A DNA stretch of 64,000 bases, taken from Pseudomonas urmiensis. GTDB taxonomy: Bacteria; Pseudomonadota; Gammaproteobacteria; Pseudomonadales; Pseudomonadaceae. Below, in pieces: positions 53,541-63,609 of the stretch; the stretch's first letter is position 1; each line of letters starts with the position of its first letter. The notes under the pieces were generated by a model. It was not told where the DNA came from. It ran no database searches and saw only the letters and a program-made list of their open reading frames with translations. The stretch spans positions 191,001-255,000 of the forward strand of contig NZ_JABWRE020000001.1 in the NCBI RefSeq assembly GCF_014268815.2. Direction: 5' to 3'. Made by a program: the position numbers and the translations under genes.

Positions 53541-55949
53541 TCAATAGGCGTAGCGCAGGGTGGTCATGAAGTTGCGCGGGGCGCCGTACAGCCCGGCTGC
53601 GGTGGTCGAGTAGTACTCCTTGTCGAACAGGTTGTTGACGTTCAAGGTCGCCGACAACGACGGGCTGATCTGGTAGCGCGCCATCAGGCTGGTCAGGGCG
53701 TAGCTGCTCTGGGTGGTGGCGTAGCTGGTGTTGTAGCCCGTCTCGCTCTGCCAGTTGACGCCGCCGCCGACGGTCAGCTTGTCGAGCGCGCCCGGCAGGC
53801 GGTAAGTGGTGAACAGCTTGACGCTGTTACGCGGGATTTCGGTGACGATGCGCTTGTCGTCGTCATCGAAACTGACGCTGTAGGAGTAACCGCCGGTGAG
53901 CTGCCAGCCCTCGCGGATTTCGCCGTTGAGTTCCAGCTCGACCCCTTCGCTGGTGGTGCCGCTCTCGGCACGGTAGGCCTGGAAGTTATTAGGCTGCAGG
54001 TTGTCGCCATCGGCCACGGCGAGGTTGTCCTGCTCGACCCGGAACAGCGCCAGGCTGGCATTGAGCCGACCTTCATAGAAGCCTGCCTTTAGTCCAATCT
54101 CATAGCCGGTGCCTTCCTGCGGATCGAGTGGCGAGCCGCTGACATCGCGGATGTTGGCATTCTGCGGGTTGAAGATCTGGGTGTAGCTGGCATAGGCGGT
54201 CCAGGTATCGTCCAGGTCGTAGACCAAGCCTGCATAGGGGATGACGATGCCGGTTTCGGTGCGTTCGGTCTTGGTGGTCGCGCCCCCGTAGATGCGGTTG
54301 GTGGTTTCGCGGTTCCAGTCCACTACGCGGGTGCCGAGAATCAGGCTGGCCGCGTCGGTCAGGTGCCAGCGCGAGGTCAGGTAGGCGGCGTACTGGGTTT
54401 CGGTCAGGTCACTCTCGCCGATCTTGGTAAAGCGCGGCTTGGGCGCTTGGCCGTTCCAGGTGTAGATGTTGTCGATGTCGCCATCGTAGGTGCCGCGCCG
54501 CTGCCAGCCGCCGTAGTTGGCGGTGCCACGTTCTTCGATGCGCGACAGGGTTACGCCAGTGATCAGCTCATGCTCGCGCCCCAGAAAGGGAAACGCGCCG
54601 GTCAGGTAGGCATCCAGGTTGTCCTGCTCGGGGCTGGCTTGCCAGCGGGTCGGCATGAGAAAGGCCCCGGCGCCGGTGGCGGCGTCGATATCGCCGGTCA
54701 TGTAGGTGGCCACGGTGTCGTAGTCGTTACGCGCATGGCTGTATTCGAGCTTGCCGCTCCACCCGTTGGCGAAGTGCTGTTCGATCGAGGTGAATAGGCT
54801 GCTCTGCTTGCGATCGTAGTAGGACCAATCCGGCGAGCTGTTGAACGAGCGCTTGATGTCGGTCAGCGCGCCAGTGGTAGTGAACAGCGGAAAGCCGGTG
54901 CGCATGGGGGCATTGGCATGGGTCACCTGATGGCTGAAGCCGAGCGTCAGCAAGGTCGACTCACTCAGGTCGAATTCACTGATGCCGTACAGGGTGGAGA
55001 TTTCCTGATTGAAGCGGTCGATCCAGGCATGCTGGTCCTTCTGATCGGCGACGAAGCGCCCGCGCACGTTGCCCGCCTCGTTAAGCGCGCCGCCAACATC
55101 CACGCTCAGGCCGTAGCGGTCCCAGCTACCGGCCTCGGCCGACAGCAGCACTTGTGGCGCTTGGGTGGGCCGCTTGCGGATCAGGTTGATGGTCGCCGAC
55201 GGGTTGCCCAGGCCGCTGATCAGGCCAGTGGCGCCGCGCACCACTTCGACCCGGTCGTACATCGCGGTGTTCTGGGTGTAGTTGTCCATGCGCGAGGAGG
55301 TCGGTACTCCGTCGATCTCGTAGTTGCTGATGGCAAAGCCACGGGACAGGTACGGCGTGCTGTCGGCGCCGATGCTCTCGCGGATGACGGTGATACCGGC
55401 GGTGGCGTCCAGGGCGTCGGTGAGGGTGTCGAGCTTCTGGTCTTCCATGCGCTGGCGGGTCAGCACGGTGACCGACTGCGGGGTCTCCTTGATCGACAGG
55501 TTGAGCCGCGTCGAGCTGCTCGAAGACTCGGTGGTGTACGAGCCAGAGCCCTCGGTGGTCGACCCCGGGGCCTTGCCGGAAATGCTCAGTGGCATCAGCT
55601 CCATCGCGCCGTTGGCCGCAGAGGCAGTCGGCAGCAACACATAGCCGCCATTACTCTGCCGGCTGGCTTGCAGGCCACTGCCGCCGAGCAAGCGCGCCAG
55701 GCCTTCCTCCACGCTGAAGGTGCCTTGCAGGCCTGGCGAGCTGAGCCCCTGGGTCTGCTCGCTGGCGAATGACAGGGTCACCCCGGCGGCGCTGGCGAAC
55801 TCGCTCAAGGCTGTGCCCAGCGGCCCGGGTGCAATCTCGAAACGGGTCGACTGCTGGACTTGCGCCGCAACGCTGGCAGGGGTGAAAGCGATCAGGGGCA
55901 CGCCGAAGAGGGCCAGCTGGACGGCGCGGGCCAGGGGAAGACGAGACAT
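53541..55949 (-). CDS. TonB-dependent siderophore receptor with signalling domain
   Basis: An 802-residue outer-membrane receptor that imports a ferric siderophore. After a signal peptide of about 29 residues, residues 35-110 form an STN signalling domain (FEIAPGPLGTALSEFASAAG), which talks to the FecR-type anti-sigma. A plug domain follows (IKETPQSVTVLTRQRMEDQ, TPYLSRGFAISNYEIDGVP, DRVEVVRGATGLISGLGNPS) and then a 22-strand barrel ending NFMTTLRYAY. It resembles FpvA/FoxA-type receptors; the siderophore cannot be named. AAGGAA precedes the ATG at 55949. It lies behind fecI and fecR, a full cell-surface signalling set. Confidence 0.92.
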   Translation of the reverse strand: MSRLPLARAVQLALFGVPLIAFTPASVAAQVQQSTRFEIAPGPLGTALSEFASAAGVTLSFASEQTQGLSSPGLQGTFSVEEGLARLLGGSGLQASRQSNGGYVLLPTASAANGAMELMPLSISGKAPGSTTEGSGSYTTESSSSSTRLNLSIKETPQSVTVLTRQRMEDQKLDTLTDALDATAGITVIRESIGADSTPYLSRGFAISNYEIDGVPTSSRMDNYTQNTAMYDRVEVVRGATGLISGLGNPSATINLIRKRPTQAPQVLLSAEAGSWDRYGLSVDVGGALNEAGNVRGRFVADQKDQHAWIDRFNQEISTLYGISEFDLSESTLLTLGFSHQVTHANAPMRTGFPLFTTTGALTDIKRSFNSSPDWSYYDRKQSSLFTSIEQHFANGWSGKLEYSHARNDYDTVATYMTGDIDAATGAGAFLMPTRWQASPEQDNLDAYLTGAFPFLGREHELITGVTLSRIEERGTANYGGWQRRGTYDGDIDNIYTWNGQAPKPRFTKIGESDLTETQYAAYLTSRWHLTDAASLILGTRVVDWNRETTNRIYGGATTKTERTETGIVIPYAGLVYDLDDTWTAYASYTQIFNPQNANIRDVSGSPLDPQEGTGYEIGLKAGFYEGRLNASLALFRVEQDNLAVADGDNLQPNNFQAYRAESGTTSEGVELELNGEIREGWQLTGGYSYSVSFDDDDKRIVTEIPRNSVKLFTTYRLPGALDKLTVGGGVNWQSETGYNTSYATTQSSYALTSLMARYQISPSLSATLNVNNLFDKEYYSTTAAGLYGAPRNFMTTLRYAY

Positions 55950-56011
55950 CGAAAGTTCCTTGGGGTTGGCAGGGCACAGTGCGGCAGTTATCGCCGCTTC
56001 AGTGCTTGGCC

Positions 56012-56030
56012 GAATGAGAATGAAAATCGG
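56012..56030 (-). promoter_or_regulatory. Fur-box candidate upstream of the receptor gene
   Basis: AATGAGAATGAAAATC matches 12 of 16 core positions of the Fur consensus AATGATAATCATTATC. It is about 65 bp before the receptor start. Iron repression is expected for this gene type. Confidence 0.5.
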
Positions 56031-56090
56031 CAACCCCTAATTGATTTTTTTGCGCATATCGCAGCGGCGCCGGAGGCAGCGAGCTAAAGC

Positions 56091-56155
56091 GCGAAGAGGC
56101 CGGTGCTGACAGGAGCGGGCTTGTCGGGACGCCAAACAGCCGCGAAGAGGCCAGA
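56091..56155. repeat. Degenerate REP-like sequences
   Basis: AGGAGCGGGCTTGTCGGGAC with GCGAAGAGGCC repeated on both sides looks like a decayed or rearranged REP pair between fecR and the receptor gene. Confidence 0.55.
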
Positions 56156-56174
56156 CCTGCCATCGCACACGCTT

Positions 56175-57113
56175 TCAGACCGCATCGATCCGTACCCAGT
56201 AGCGCGTCAGGTAATGCACACGGACAGGCAAAGACGCCGCCAGGTTTTCCAGCACCGTATCGGTATCATCCAAGCGAAAACCACCAGAGACCCGCAACCC
56301 GGCAACCGCATCGCTGCACAGCAACCGCCCGGTCCGATAGCGCTGCAGCTCAGCTACAAGGTCCACCAAGCGCCACTCCACCGCCATCAGCATGCCCCGC
56401 ACCCAGGCATCGCTATCCCGTGCCCCTGGCTCCGGCGCATCGACCCGCTCACGGTTAAACGCGACCCGCTGCCCGGCCTCAAGCCGCATCAGCCGATTGG
56501 CGGCCGCCGCAGGCCTGACTTCGACTGCATGCTCCAGCACCTGAACCACACTCTGCTGACCCTCACTGCGCACGCTGAACCGCGTACCCAGTGCACGAAC
56601 GCTGCCCTGCGGTGTATGCACGACAAACGGCCGACCTTGTGGATCGGCCGCCGTCTGGATCAGCACCTCGCCACGATGCACTTGGATTTCCCGCAAGCCA
56701 GCGCCATAGCGGATATCCACAGCACTGTCGGTGTTGATATCCAACACCCCGCCATCGGCCAGGCGCAGATGGCGCCGCTCACCCTTGGCCGTGCGGTGCT
56801 GGGCCATGCGCGAGCTAATCGGCTCGATGATGTGCAGGCCCCAGCCCGTCGCCCCAGCGGCCAGCAGCAAGCCCAGCACCTTGGCCACAGCCCGTCGCCG
56901 CGCCCGCACTCCGGCAAGGGTGGGCAATGCGACCTCTTCAGGCAAATGGCCCAGTTGCCGTTGCAGCTTCTCCACCCGCGCCCAGGCCTGGGCGTGACGC
57001 GCATCCTGGGCAAGCCAAGCCTGCCAGCCGAGGCGCTCGGCCTCGCTCGGCGGCGCAGCGTGCAACTGCACATACCAAGTGGCTGCCGCCTGGAGAATCT
57101 TGCGCTCGAGCAC
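56175..57113 (-). CDS. fecR: FecR-family anti-sigma / sigma regulator
   Basis: A 312-residue inner-membrane protein that relays the receptor signal to the sigma factor. The N-terminal cytoplasmic part has WQAWLAQDARHAQAWARVE (anti-sigma region with conserved Trp), a membrane segment lies at about 78-95 and the periplasmic FecR domain has LADGGVLDINTDSAVDIRY and GTRFSVRSEG. The GTG at 57113 starts three bases after the fecI stop. The name shows family only; the cognate siderophore is not known. Confidence 0.9.
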   Translation of the reverse strand: MLERKILQAAATWYVQLHAAPPSEAERLGWQAWLAQDARHAQAWARVEKLQRQLGHLPEEVALPTLAGVRARRRAVAKVLGLLLAAGATGWGLHIIEPISSRMAQHRTAKGERRHLRLADGGVLDINTDSAVDIRYGAGLREIQVHRGEVLIQTAADPQGRPFVVHTPQGSVRALGTRFSVRSEGQQSVVQVLEHAVEVRPAAAANRLMRLEAGQRVAFNRERVDAPEPGARDSDAWVRGMLMAVEWRLVDLVAELQRYRTGRLLCSDAVAGLRVSGGFRLDDTDTVLENLAASLPVRVHYLTRYWVRIDAV

Positions 57114-57116
57114 GGC

Positions 57117-57617
57117 TCAGTCCTCGACCAGAATCAGGCACTGGGTCATGGCGCGGATCATGTGTTTTTTCACCGTCGTCACCGACACCGCCAAGCGCTC
57201 GGCCGTGGCCACATAGCTCAGCCCCTCCAGCTGCACGGCAAGGAAGATCGTACGCGTACGCGGCCCCATCTCATCGAGCATGGCATCCACGGCCGTCAGG
57301 GTTTCCAGGATCAACAGCCGGGTTTCTGGCGAGATATCCAGCGCCTCCGGGCGCAACGCCAATACATCCAGGTAAGCCTGCTCCACCGCCCGGCGGCGGA
57401 AGCGGTCGATCATCAACGCCCTGGCAATCGAGCTGAGGTAGGTGCGCGGCTCGCGGATGGCGTCGACGTTGCGCGCGGTCAGTACCCGCAGAAAGGTGTC
57501 CTGGGCCAGGTCCGCCGCATCGCTGGAATTGCCAAGGCGCGCCCGCAGCCAGGTTTTCAGCCAGCCGTTGTGGGTGTGATAGAGATCGTGCAGGGCAGAG
57601 GCGTCGGCTGGAGGCAT
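57117..57617 (-). CDS. fecI: FecI-family ECF sigma factor
   Basis: A 166-residue iron-starvation sigma factor. Region 2 reads DLAQDTFLRVLTARN and PRTYLSSIARALMIDRFRRR; region 4 reads EGLSYVATAERLAVSVTTVKKHMIRAM. It directs RNA polymerase to the receptor promoter when the receptor is loaded. A Fur-box candidate lies 15-35 bp before the ATG at 57617. It is first of the fecI-fecR-receptor series. Confidence 0.94.
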   Translation of the reverse strand: MPPADASALHDLYHTHNGWLKTWLRARLGNSSDAADLAQDTFLRVLTARNVDAIREPRTYLSSIARALMIDRFRRRAVEQAYLDVLALRPEALDISPETRLLILETLTAVDAMLDEMGPRTRTIFLAVQLEGLSYVATAERLAVSVTTVKKHMIRAMTQCLILVED

Positions 57618-57631
57618 GGCGGACTGTACCT

Positions 57632-57650
57632 GAGAATGATTCTATCTATT
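57632..57650 (-). promoter_or_regulatory. Fur-box candidate upstream of fecI
   Basis: Read on the minus strand, AATAGATAGAATCATTCTC matches 13 of 19 positions of the Fur consensus and contains the perfect inverted repeat AGAAT-x-ATTCT. It lies 15 bp before the fecI start, over the expected promoter. Confidence 0.65.
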
Positions 57651-57765
57651 GTTGGCTGGATCGTTGGGTGGGGGCAAGTGGCAGGCGGCTATTGAGTATG
57701 CAGATGGTGTTTGGTTTGGTGCGGGTAGATGAGTACTGGTTAAAAGGCCGGAAGGGTGCCAGAGC

Positions 57766-57870
57766 TGGCCTCATCGCGGGACAAGCTCGCTCCTACCCGA
57801 ACGGTGCGTAGCGCAAAAACTGTGGTCAACTCGATCGCTGTAGGAGCGGGCTTGCCCGCGAAGAGGCCAG
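57766..57870. repeat. REP pair (inverted, diverged left arm)
   Basis: The left arm CATCGCGGGACAAGCTCGCT has substitutions; the right arm GAGCGGGCTTGCCCGCGAAG is a good three-G variant. The spacer is about 45 bp. Confidence 0.85.
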
Positions 57871-57953
57871 CACAGGCACACCAAGCCAGTCTCACCCTGC
57901 AAGTTCTGCTGTGGAGCGGGTAAGGCCGCATCGGCGTATAGCGGCTGCGGGTG

Positions 57954-58217
57954 CTAATGGCCAGCCTTCTCAGCCTGGCCCAGTTCCACATCATCCATCA
58001 CCGCCTTGACCATATCGCTGAGCAGATGCGCGGCCCAACCCAGGTCCGCTTCCCCGTCGGTGGCCGCCAGCAAGGTCATGCGCCGCACGCAGGCCATCAT
58101 CGCCGAGGCCTGTTCCATTGCCCTGCCTGCATCGTGGCCAGCGTTGACACGGAACAGCGGTTGATCGCCATCGCCGTAGCCGAAGCCGGTTTTGCCAACA
58201 GTCTTTGCGCCCATCAT
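57954..58217 (-). CDS. DUF3077 family protein
   Basis: An 87-residue protein starting MMGAKTVGKTGFGYGDGDQP. The core FRVNAGHDAGRAMEQASAMM and later AAHLLSDMVKAVMDDVELG are characteristic of DUF3077, small proteins found mainly in pseudomonads and often in pairs with DUF6124 genes. No function is known. GGAG six bases before the double ATG at 58214-58217 decides the start. It lies 13 bp after the DUF6124 gene, and both share a structured leader. Confidence 0.85.
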   Translation of the reverse strand: MMGAKTVGKTGFGYGDGDQPLFRVNAGHDAGRAMEQASAMMACVRRMTLLAATDGEADLGWAAHLLSDMVKAVMDDVELGQAEKAGH

Positions 58218-58230
58218 TCGACTCTCCATG

Positions 58231-58464
58231 TCAGTGACGTATCTGTAGTTTTCCCAAGGCCATTTCGACCAACCCACGGGCAGCTTCGATTTCGTGAAGG
58301 GTTGCGAGATTGAGCGGATGTGCTGGGGTGTTGAAGGTGAACAGCGTGCTTTGGTTGGCAATGGAAAGGGCGCAGACCAGGTACTCGGCAGTCTGGATCA
58401 GAAGCTCTTCGAGTGTGTGGCAGGTTTCAGGGGAGTGGGGTGGATCGGGGACAATTTTTAACAT
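58231..58464 (-). CDS. DUF6124-like small protein
   Basis: A 77-residue protein, MLKIVPDPPHSPETCHTLEE at the start, a common opening for short DUF6124 proteins. The later TAEYLVCALSIANQSTLF and LHEIEAARGLVEMALGKLQ resemble the helical DUF3077/DUF6124 pattern. AAAGGAC six bases before the ATG at 58464 supports the start. It is first of a two-gene unit with the DUF3077 gene. Function unknown. Confidence 0.78.
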   Translation of the reverse strand: MLKIVPDPPHSPETCHTLEELLIQTAEYLVCALSIANQSTLFTFNTPAHPLNLATLHEIEAARGLVEMALGKLQIRH

Positions 58465-58502
58465 GATGAAGTCCTTTGCTCGAGTGGAGCTACCACCTCC
58501 TG

Positions 58503-58640
58503 CTGTCAACAAGAGGGTGGCAGCTGTACGCGGGTTGACAGACCGGTAGCAAAGGAACCCGGCGCACACGAGGTGCCCCACGTACAGCCGCCATAAAGAC
58601 GAAGCCATACGGTTCTTTGACTAATCGGTCTGTCAAAACC
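58503..58640 (-). promoter_or_regulatory. Structured leader with competing inverted repeats
   Basis: Three crossing inverted repeats occupy 138 bp upstream of the DUF6124 gene. TGACAGACCG (58536-58545) pairs with CGGTCTGTCA (58626-58635) inside longer arms of about 28 bp. GGCAGCTGTACG (58519-58530) pairs with CGTACAGCCGCC (58581-58592) at 11 of 12 positions. CTGTCAAC (58503-58510) pairs with GTTGACAG (58534-58541). Since the segments overlap, not all can form at once. It may be a regulatory leader RNA or a small RNA. Confidence 0.5.
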
Positions 58641-58810
58641 GGTCGCTGAATTGGCAACGACCGGCCGAGACTAGAGGGCGACCCAAAGCACCGCAATGGC
58701 TTGTAAGGCGGGCGGAGTATGTTTGGGAAATGGACTACAGGGAATGGGGAAATTCTTAAAGTTTGGCGGGGTTCTGGGGCGCAGGTGTGGAATTGGCTGG
58801 GCGGCGGCTG

Positions 58811-58842
58811 GCCACATCGCGGGGCGAGCCCGCTCCCACAGG
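58811..58842. repeat. Single REP element
   Basis: ACATCGCGGGGCGAGCCCGC continues into CTCCCACAGG. It is one copy of the four-G type with one substitution and has no inverted partner nearby. Confidence 0.85.
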
Positions 58843-58868
58843 AGTGGCGTTTTGCAGCAGATTCAGGG

Positions 58869-58902
58869 CAAAAAAAACCGACCTATCAAGGTCGGTTTTT
58901 TC
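58869..58902 (-). terminator. Terminator of tRNA-Leu
   Basis: AAACCGACC pairs with GGTCGGTTT around TATCAA. On the minus strand the stem is followed by a run of T. It lies just downstream of the tRNA gene. Confidence 0.85.
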
Positions 58903-58909
58903 TGGATTT

Positions 58910-58994
58910 TGGTGCCCCGAGGGAGACTCGAACTCCCACTCCTTTCGAAAACGGATTTTGAATCCGCCGCGTCTACCAATTCCGCCATCAGGGC
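58910..58994 (-). tRNA. tRNA-Leu (CAA anticodon)
   Basis: An 85-base tRNA on the minus strand. The acceptor stem GCCCTGA pairs with TCGGGGC before an encoded CCA end. The anticodon loop TTCAAAA gives anticodon CAA, which reads UUG. A long variable arm (TTTTCGAAAGGA) is present, as in class II tRNAs, and the T loop is GTTCGAGTC. Confidence 0.97.
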
Positions 58995-59006
58995 TTGTGG
59001 CGCCGC

Positions 59007-59035
59007 AGTATAGAGAGGGTCCTTCGGTCGGTCAA
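59007..59035 (-). promoter_or_regulatory. Sigma-70 promoter of tRNA-Leu
   Basis: On the minus strand TTGACC (59030-59035) and TATACT (59007-59012) lie 17 bp apart, each matching at least four of six consensus bases. They sit just upstream of the tRNA gene. Confidence 0.8.
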
Positions 59036-59102
59036 TCGGCTTTCATGGAGAATTTTCATTCGTTGGGCTAAACTTTGCGGCCCTGTCGAACCGAACACCA
59101 TC

Positions 59103-61282
<2,180 letters not shown>

Positions 61283-61337
61283 CTGTCTCTCACGTATTGC
61301 CAACTCAACACGTGCAACTTAACAACTGGAGTGTCAC

Positions 61338-61673
61338 ATGAGCTTTTTGATCCCCGCCGCTTACGCGGACGCAGCTGCCCCGGCCGCCGGCCCTGCTGGT
61401 ACTGGCTTTGAGTGGATTTTCCTGGTTGGCTTCCTGGTCATCTTCTACCTGATGATCTGGCGTCCACAGGCCAAGCGTGCCAAAGAGCAGAAGAACCTGC
61501 TGGGCAACTTGCAAAAAGGTGACGAAGTTGTCACCAACGGCGGCATCGCCGGCAAAATCGTCAAGGTTTCCGATGATTTCGTGGTTCTGGAAGTGTCCGA
61601 CACCGTCGAGCTGAAGTTCCAGAAGGGCGCCGTGGCTGCGACCCTGCCAAAAGGTACGCTCAAGGCTATCTGA
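61338..61673 (+). CDS. yajC: Preprotein translocase subunit YajC
   Basis: A 111-residue inner-membrane protein with one membrane helix (about 23-43, EWIFLVGFLVIFYLMIWRPQ) and a cytoplasmic part with GDEVVTNGGIAGKIVKV. It associates with SecDF. GGAG precedes the ATG at 61338. It lies 63 bp before secD. Confidence 0.97.
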   Translation: MSFLIPAAYADAAAPAAGPAGTGFEWIFLVGFLVIFYLMIWRPQAKRAKEQKNLLGNLQKGDEVVTNGGIAGKIVKVSDDFVVLEVSDTVELKFQKGAVAATLPKGTLKAI

Positions 61674-61696
61674 GTTACCGGTTTTCTTTTCCAGTC

Positions 61697-61715
61697 GGGG
61701 CGCGCAACGCGCCCC
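61697..61715 (+). other. Perfect 8-bp GC hairpin between yajC and secD
   Basis: GGGGCGCG pairs with CGCGCCCC around CAA. No T-run follows, so it is unlikely to stop transcription fully. It ends about 21 bp before the secD start codon and may affect mRNA stability or relative expression of yajC and secD. Confidence 0.6.
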
Positions 61716-61736
61716 GCGTCTTGAACGGGCGGCGTG

Positions 61737-63599
61737 ATGCTGAACAAATACCCTCTGTGGAAATACGCACTGATCGTGCTGGTACTGGCGATCGGTTTCA
61801 TTTATTCCGCTCCCAACCTTTACCCGGATGATCCGGCGGTGCAGATCAGTGGTGCGAGCTCCGCACTGCAGGTCAACCAAGCCGACCTCGATCGCGTCAC
61901 CAAGGCGCTGAGCGATGCCGGTATCGCCGTGAAGGGCGGTAGCCTGGGCGAGAAGGGCAGTGCGCTGGTGCGCCTGACCAACCAGGAAGACCAGCTCCCT
62001 GCCAAGGATGTGGTGCGCAAGGCACTGGGCGATGATTACGTCGTGGCCCTGAACCTGGCCCAGACCACCCCGCAGTGGCTGCGTAACCTGGGTGCAAGCC
62101 CGATGAAACTGGGTCTGGACCTGTCCGGTGGTGTGCACTTCCTGCTCGAAGTGGACATGGACAAGGCCATGAGCGCCCGGATGAAAGTCTACGAAGGCGA
62201 AGTGAAGACCCTTTTGCGCAAAGAGCGCATCCGCTATCGCAGCCTGCCTCAGCAGGACGGCGGCATCATGCTGGGCTTCTCCGACGACGCCACCCGCGAA
62301 CAGGCCCGTGCCCTGATCCGCAAGAATTTCACTGATTTCGACCTGACCACCACCGAGCGCAACGAGCTCGCCGTGCTGCGTCTGGCGCTGACCCCGGCCA
62401 AAGTTGCCGAGATCCGCGAATACTCGATCAAGCAGAACCTGACCACCGTCCGTAACCGTGTCAACGAGTTGGGCGTGGCTGAGCCACTGGTGCAGCGCCA
62501 AGGCGCCAACCGCATCGTGGTCGAGCTGCCAGGCGTGCAGGACACTGCCGAAGCCAAGCGTATCCTCGGCAAGACTGCCAACCTCGAGTTCCGCTTCGGT
62601 GCCGAGCCAGGCGCGTCCAAGGCCACCACTGAGGTCTTCGAGTTCCGTGACGGTGGTCGCTCGGCGCCCGTCGAGCGCGGCCTGATCATCACCGGTGACC
62701 AGGTCACCGATGCCCAGGCCAGCTTCGACGAGCAGGGCCGTCCGCAGGTCAACATTCGCCTCGATGGCCATGGCGGCGAACTGATGAGCCGCGCTACCCG
62801 CAGCAACGTCGGGCGCAGCATGGCGGTAATCTTCATCGAGCAGAAGCCGGTGACCCGCTACGTCAAACAGATGGTCGACGGTGTCGAGAAGGAAGTGCCA
62901 GTTCAGAGCTTCCAGGAAGACAAGAAGATCATCAGCCTGGCGACCATTCAGTCGCCACTGGGCAGCCAGTTCCGGATCACCGGTCTGAACGGTCAGGGCG
63001 AATCGTCCGAACTGGCCCTGCTGCTGCGTGCCGGTGGTCTGGCCGCACCGATGTACTTCGCTGAAGAACGTACCATCGGTCCAAGCCTGGGTGCTGACAA
63101 CATCACCAAGGGTGTCGATGCATCGCTGTGGGGCATGCTGTTCGTCTCGCTGTTCATCATCGCCATCTACCGTGGCTTCGGTGTGATCGCGACCATTGCC
63201 CTGACCGGTAACATGATCCTGCTGCTGGCGCTGATGTCGCTGCTCGGCGCGACCCTGACCCTGCCAGGTATTGCCGGTATCGTGTTGACCATGGGTATGG
63301 CGGTTGACGCCAACGTGCTGATCTTCTCGCGGATTCGCGAGGAGCTGAAAAACGGCATGACGGTCCAGCGCGCCATCCACGAAGGCTTCAGCCGTGCCTA
63401 CACCGCGATCATCGACGCCAACCTGACCAGCCTGTTGGTCGGCGGCATCCTGTTCGCCATGGGTACCGGTCCGGTCAAAGGCTTCGCGGTTACCATGTCC
63501 CTCGGGATTTTCACCTCGATGTTCACCGCCGTCATGGTGACCCGCGCAATGGTCAACCTGACCTGCGGCGGGCGTGACATCAAGAAGCTGTGGGTTTGA
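61737..63599 (+). CDS. secD: Protein translocase subunit SecD
   Basis: A 620-residue RND-related protein that uses the proton gradient to help complete export through SecYEG. It has TM1 near 8-26, the large periplasmic region with LGLDLSGGVHFLLEVDM and the P1 head, and five more membrane segments at the C terminus (GIAGIVLTMGMAVDANVLIFSRIREEL is the conserved TM4 proton site). The ATG at 61737 was chosen over the GTG just before it. Confidence 0.98.
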   Translation: MLNKYPLWKYALIVLVLAIGFIYSAPNLYPDDPAVQISGASSALQVNQADLDRVTKALSDAGIAVKGGSLGEKGSALVRLTNQEDQLPAKDVVRKALGDDYVVALNLAQTTPQWLRNLGASPMKLGLDLSGGVHFLLEVDMDKAMSARMKVYEGEVKTLLRKERIRYRSLPQQDGGIMLGFSDDATREQARALIRKNFTDFDLTTTERNELAVLRLALTPAKVAEIREYSIKQNLTTVRNRVNELGVAEPLVQRQGANRIVVELPGVQDTAEAKRILGKTANLEFRFGAEPGASKATTEVFEFRDGGRSAPVERGLIITGDQVTDAQASFDEQGRPQVNIRLDGHGGELMSRATRSNVGRSMAVIFIEQKPVTRYVKQMVDGVEKEVPVQSFQEDKKIISLATIQSPLGSQFRITGLNGQGESSELALLLRAGGLAAPMYFAEERTIGPSLGADNITKGVDASLWGMLFVSLFIIAIYRGFGVIATIALTGNMILLLALMSLLGATLTLPGIAGIVLTMGMAVDANVLIFSRIREELKNGMTVQRAIHEGFSRAYTAIIDANLTSLLVGGILFAMGTGPVKGFAVTMSLGIFTSMFTAVMVTRAMVNLTCGGRDIKKLWV

Positions 63600-63609
63600 G
63601 GGAATAACC

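Larger units (their letters stand above)
57618..57953. other. Intergenic region between fecI and the DUF3077 gene
   Basis: A 336-bp gap. It holds the fecI Fur-box candidate and a REP pair (57766-57870). A further degenerate REP-like piece, TGTGGAGCGGGTAAGGCCGC, lies at about 57910. I see no gene. Confidence 0.7.

Noticed and set aside
56103..57695. A 530-codon plus-strand frame over fecI and fecR
   Set aside because: The opposite strand codes well-recognised FecI and FecR proteins. The plus-strand translation is rich in Arg, His and Pro without any family pattern.
58490..58696. A short minus-strand frame reading through the leader of the DUF6124 gene
   Set aside because: It overlaps the inverted repeats and has no ribosome binding site; the conserved element explains its presence in many genomes better than coding does.
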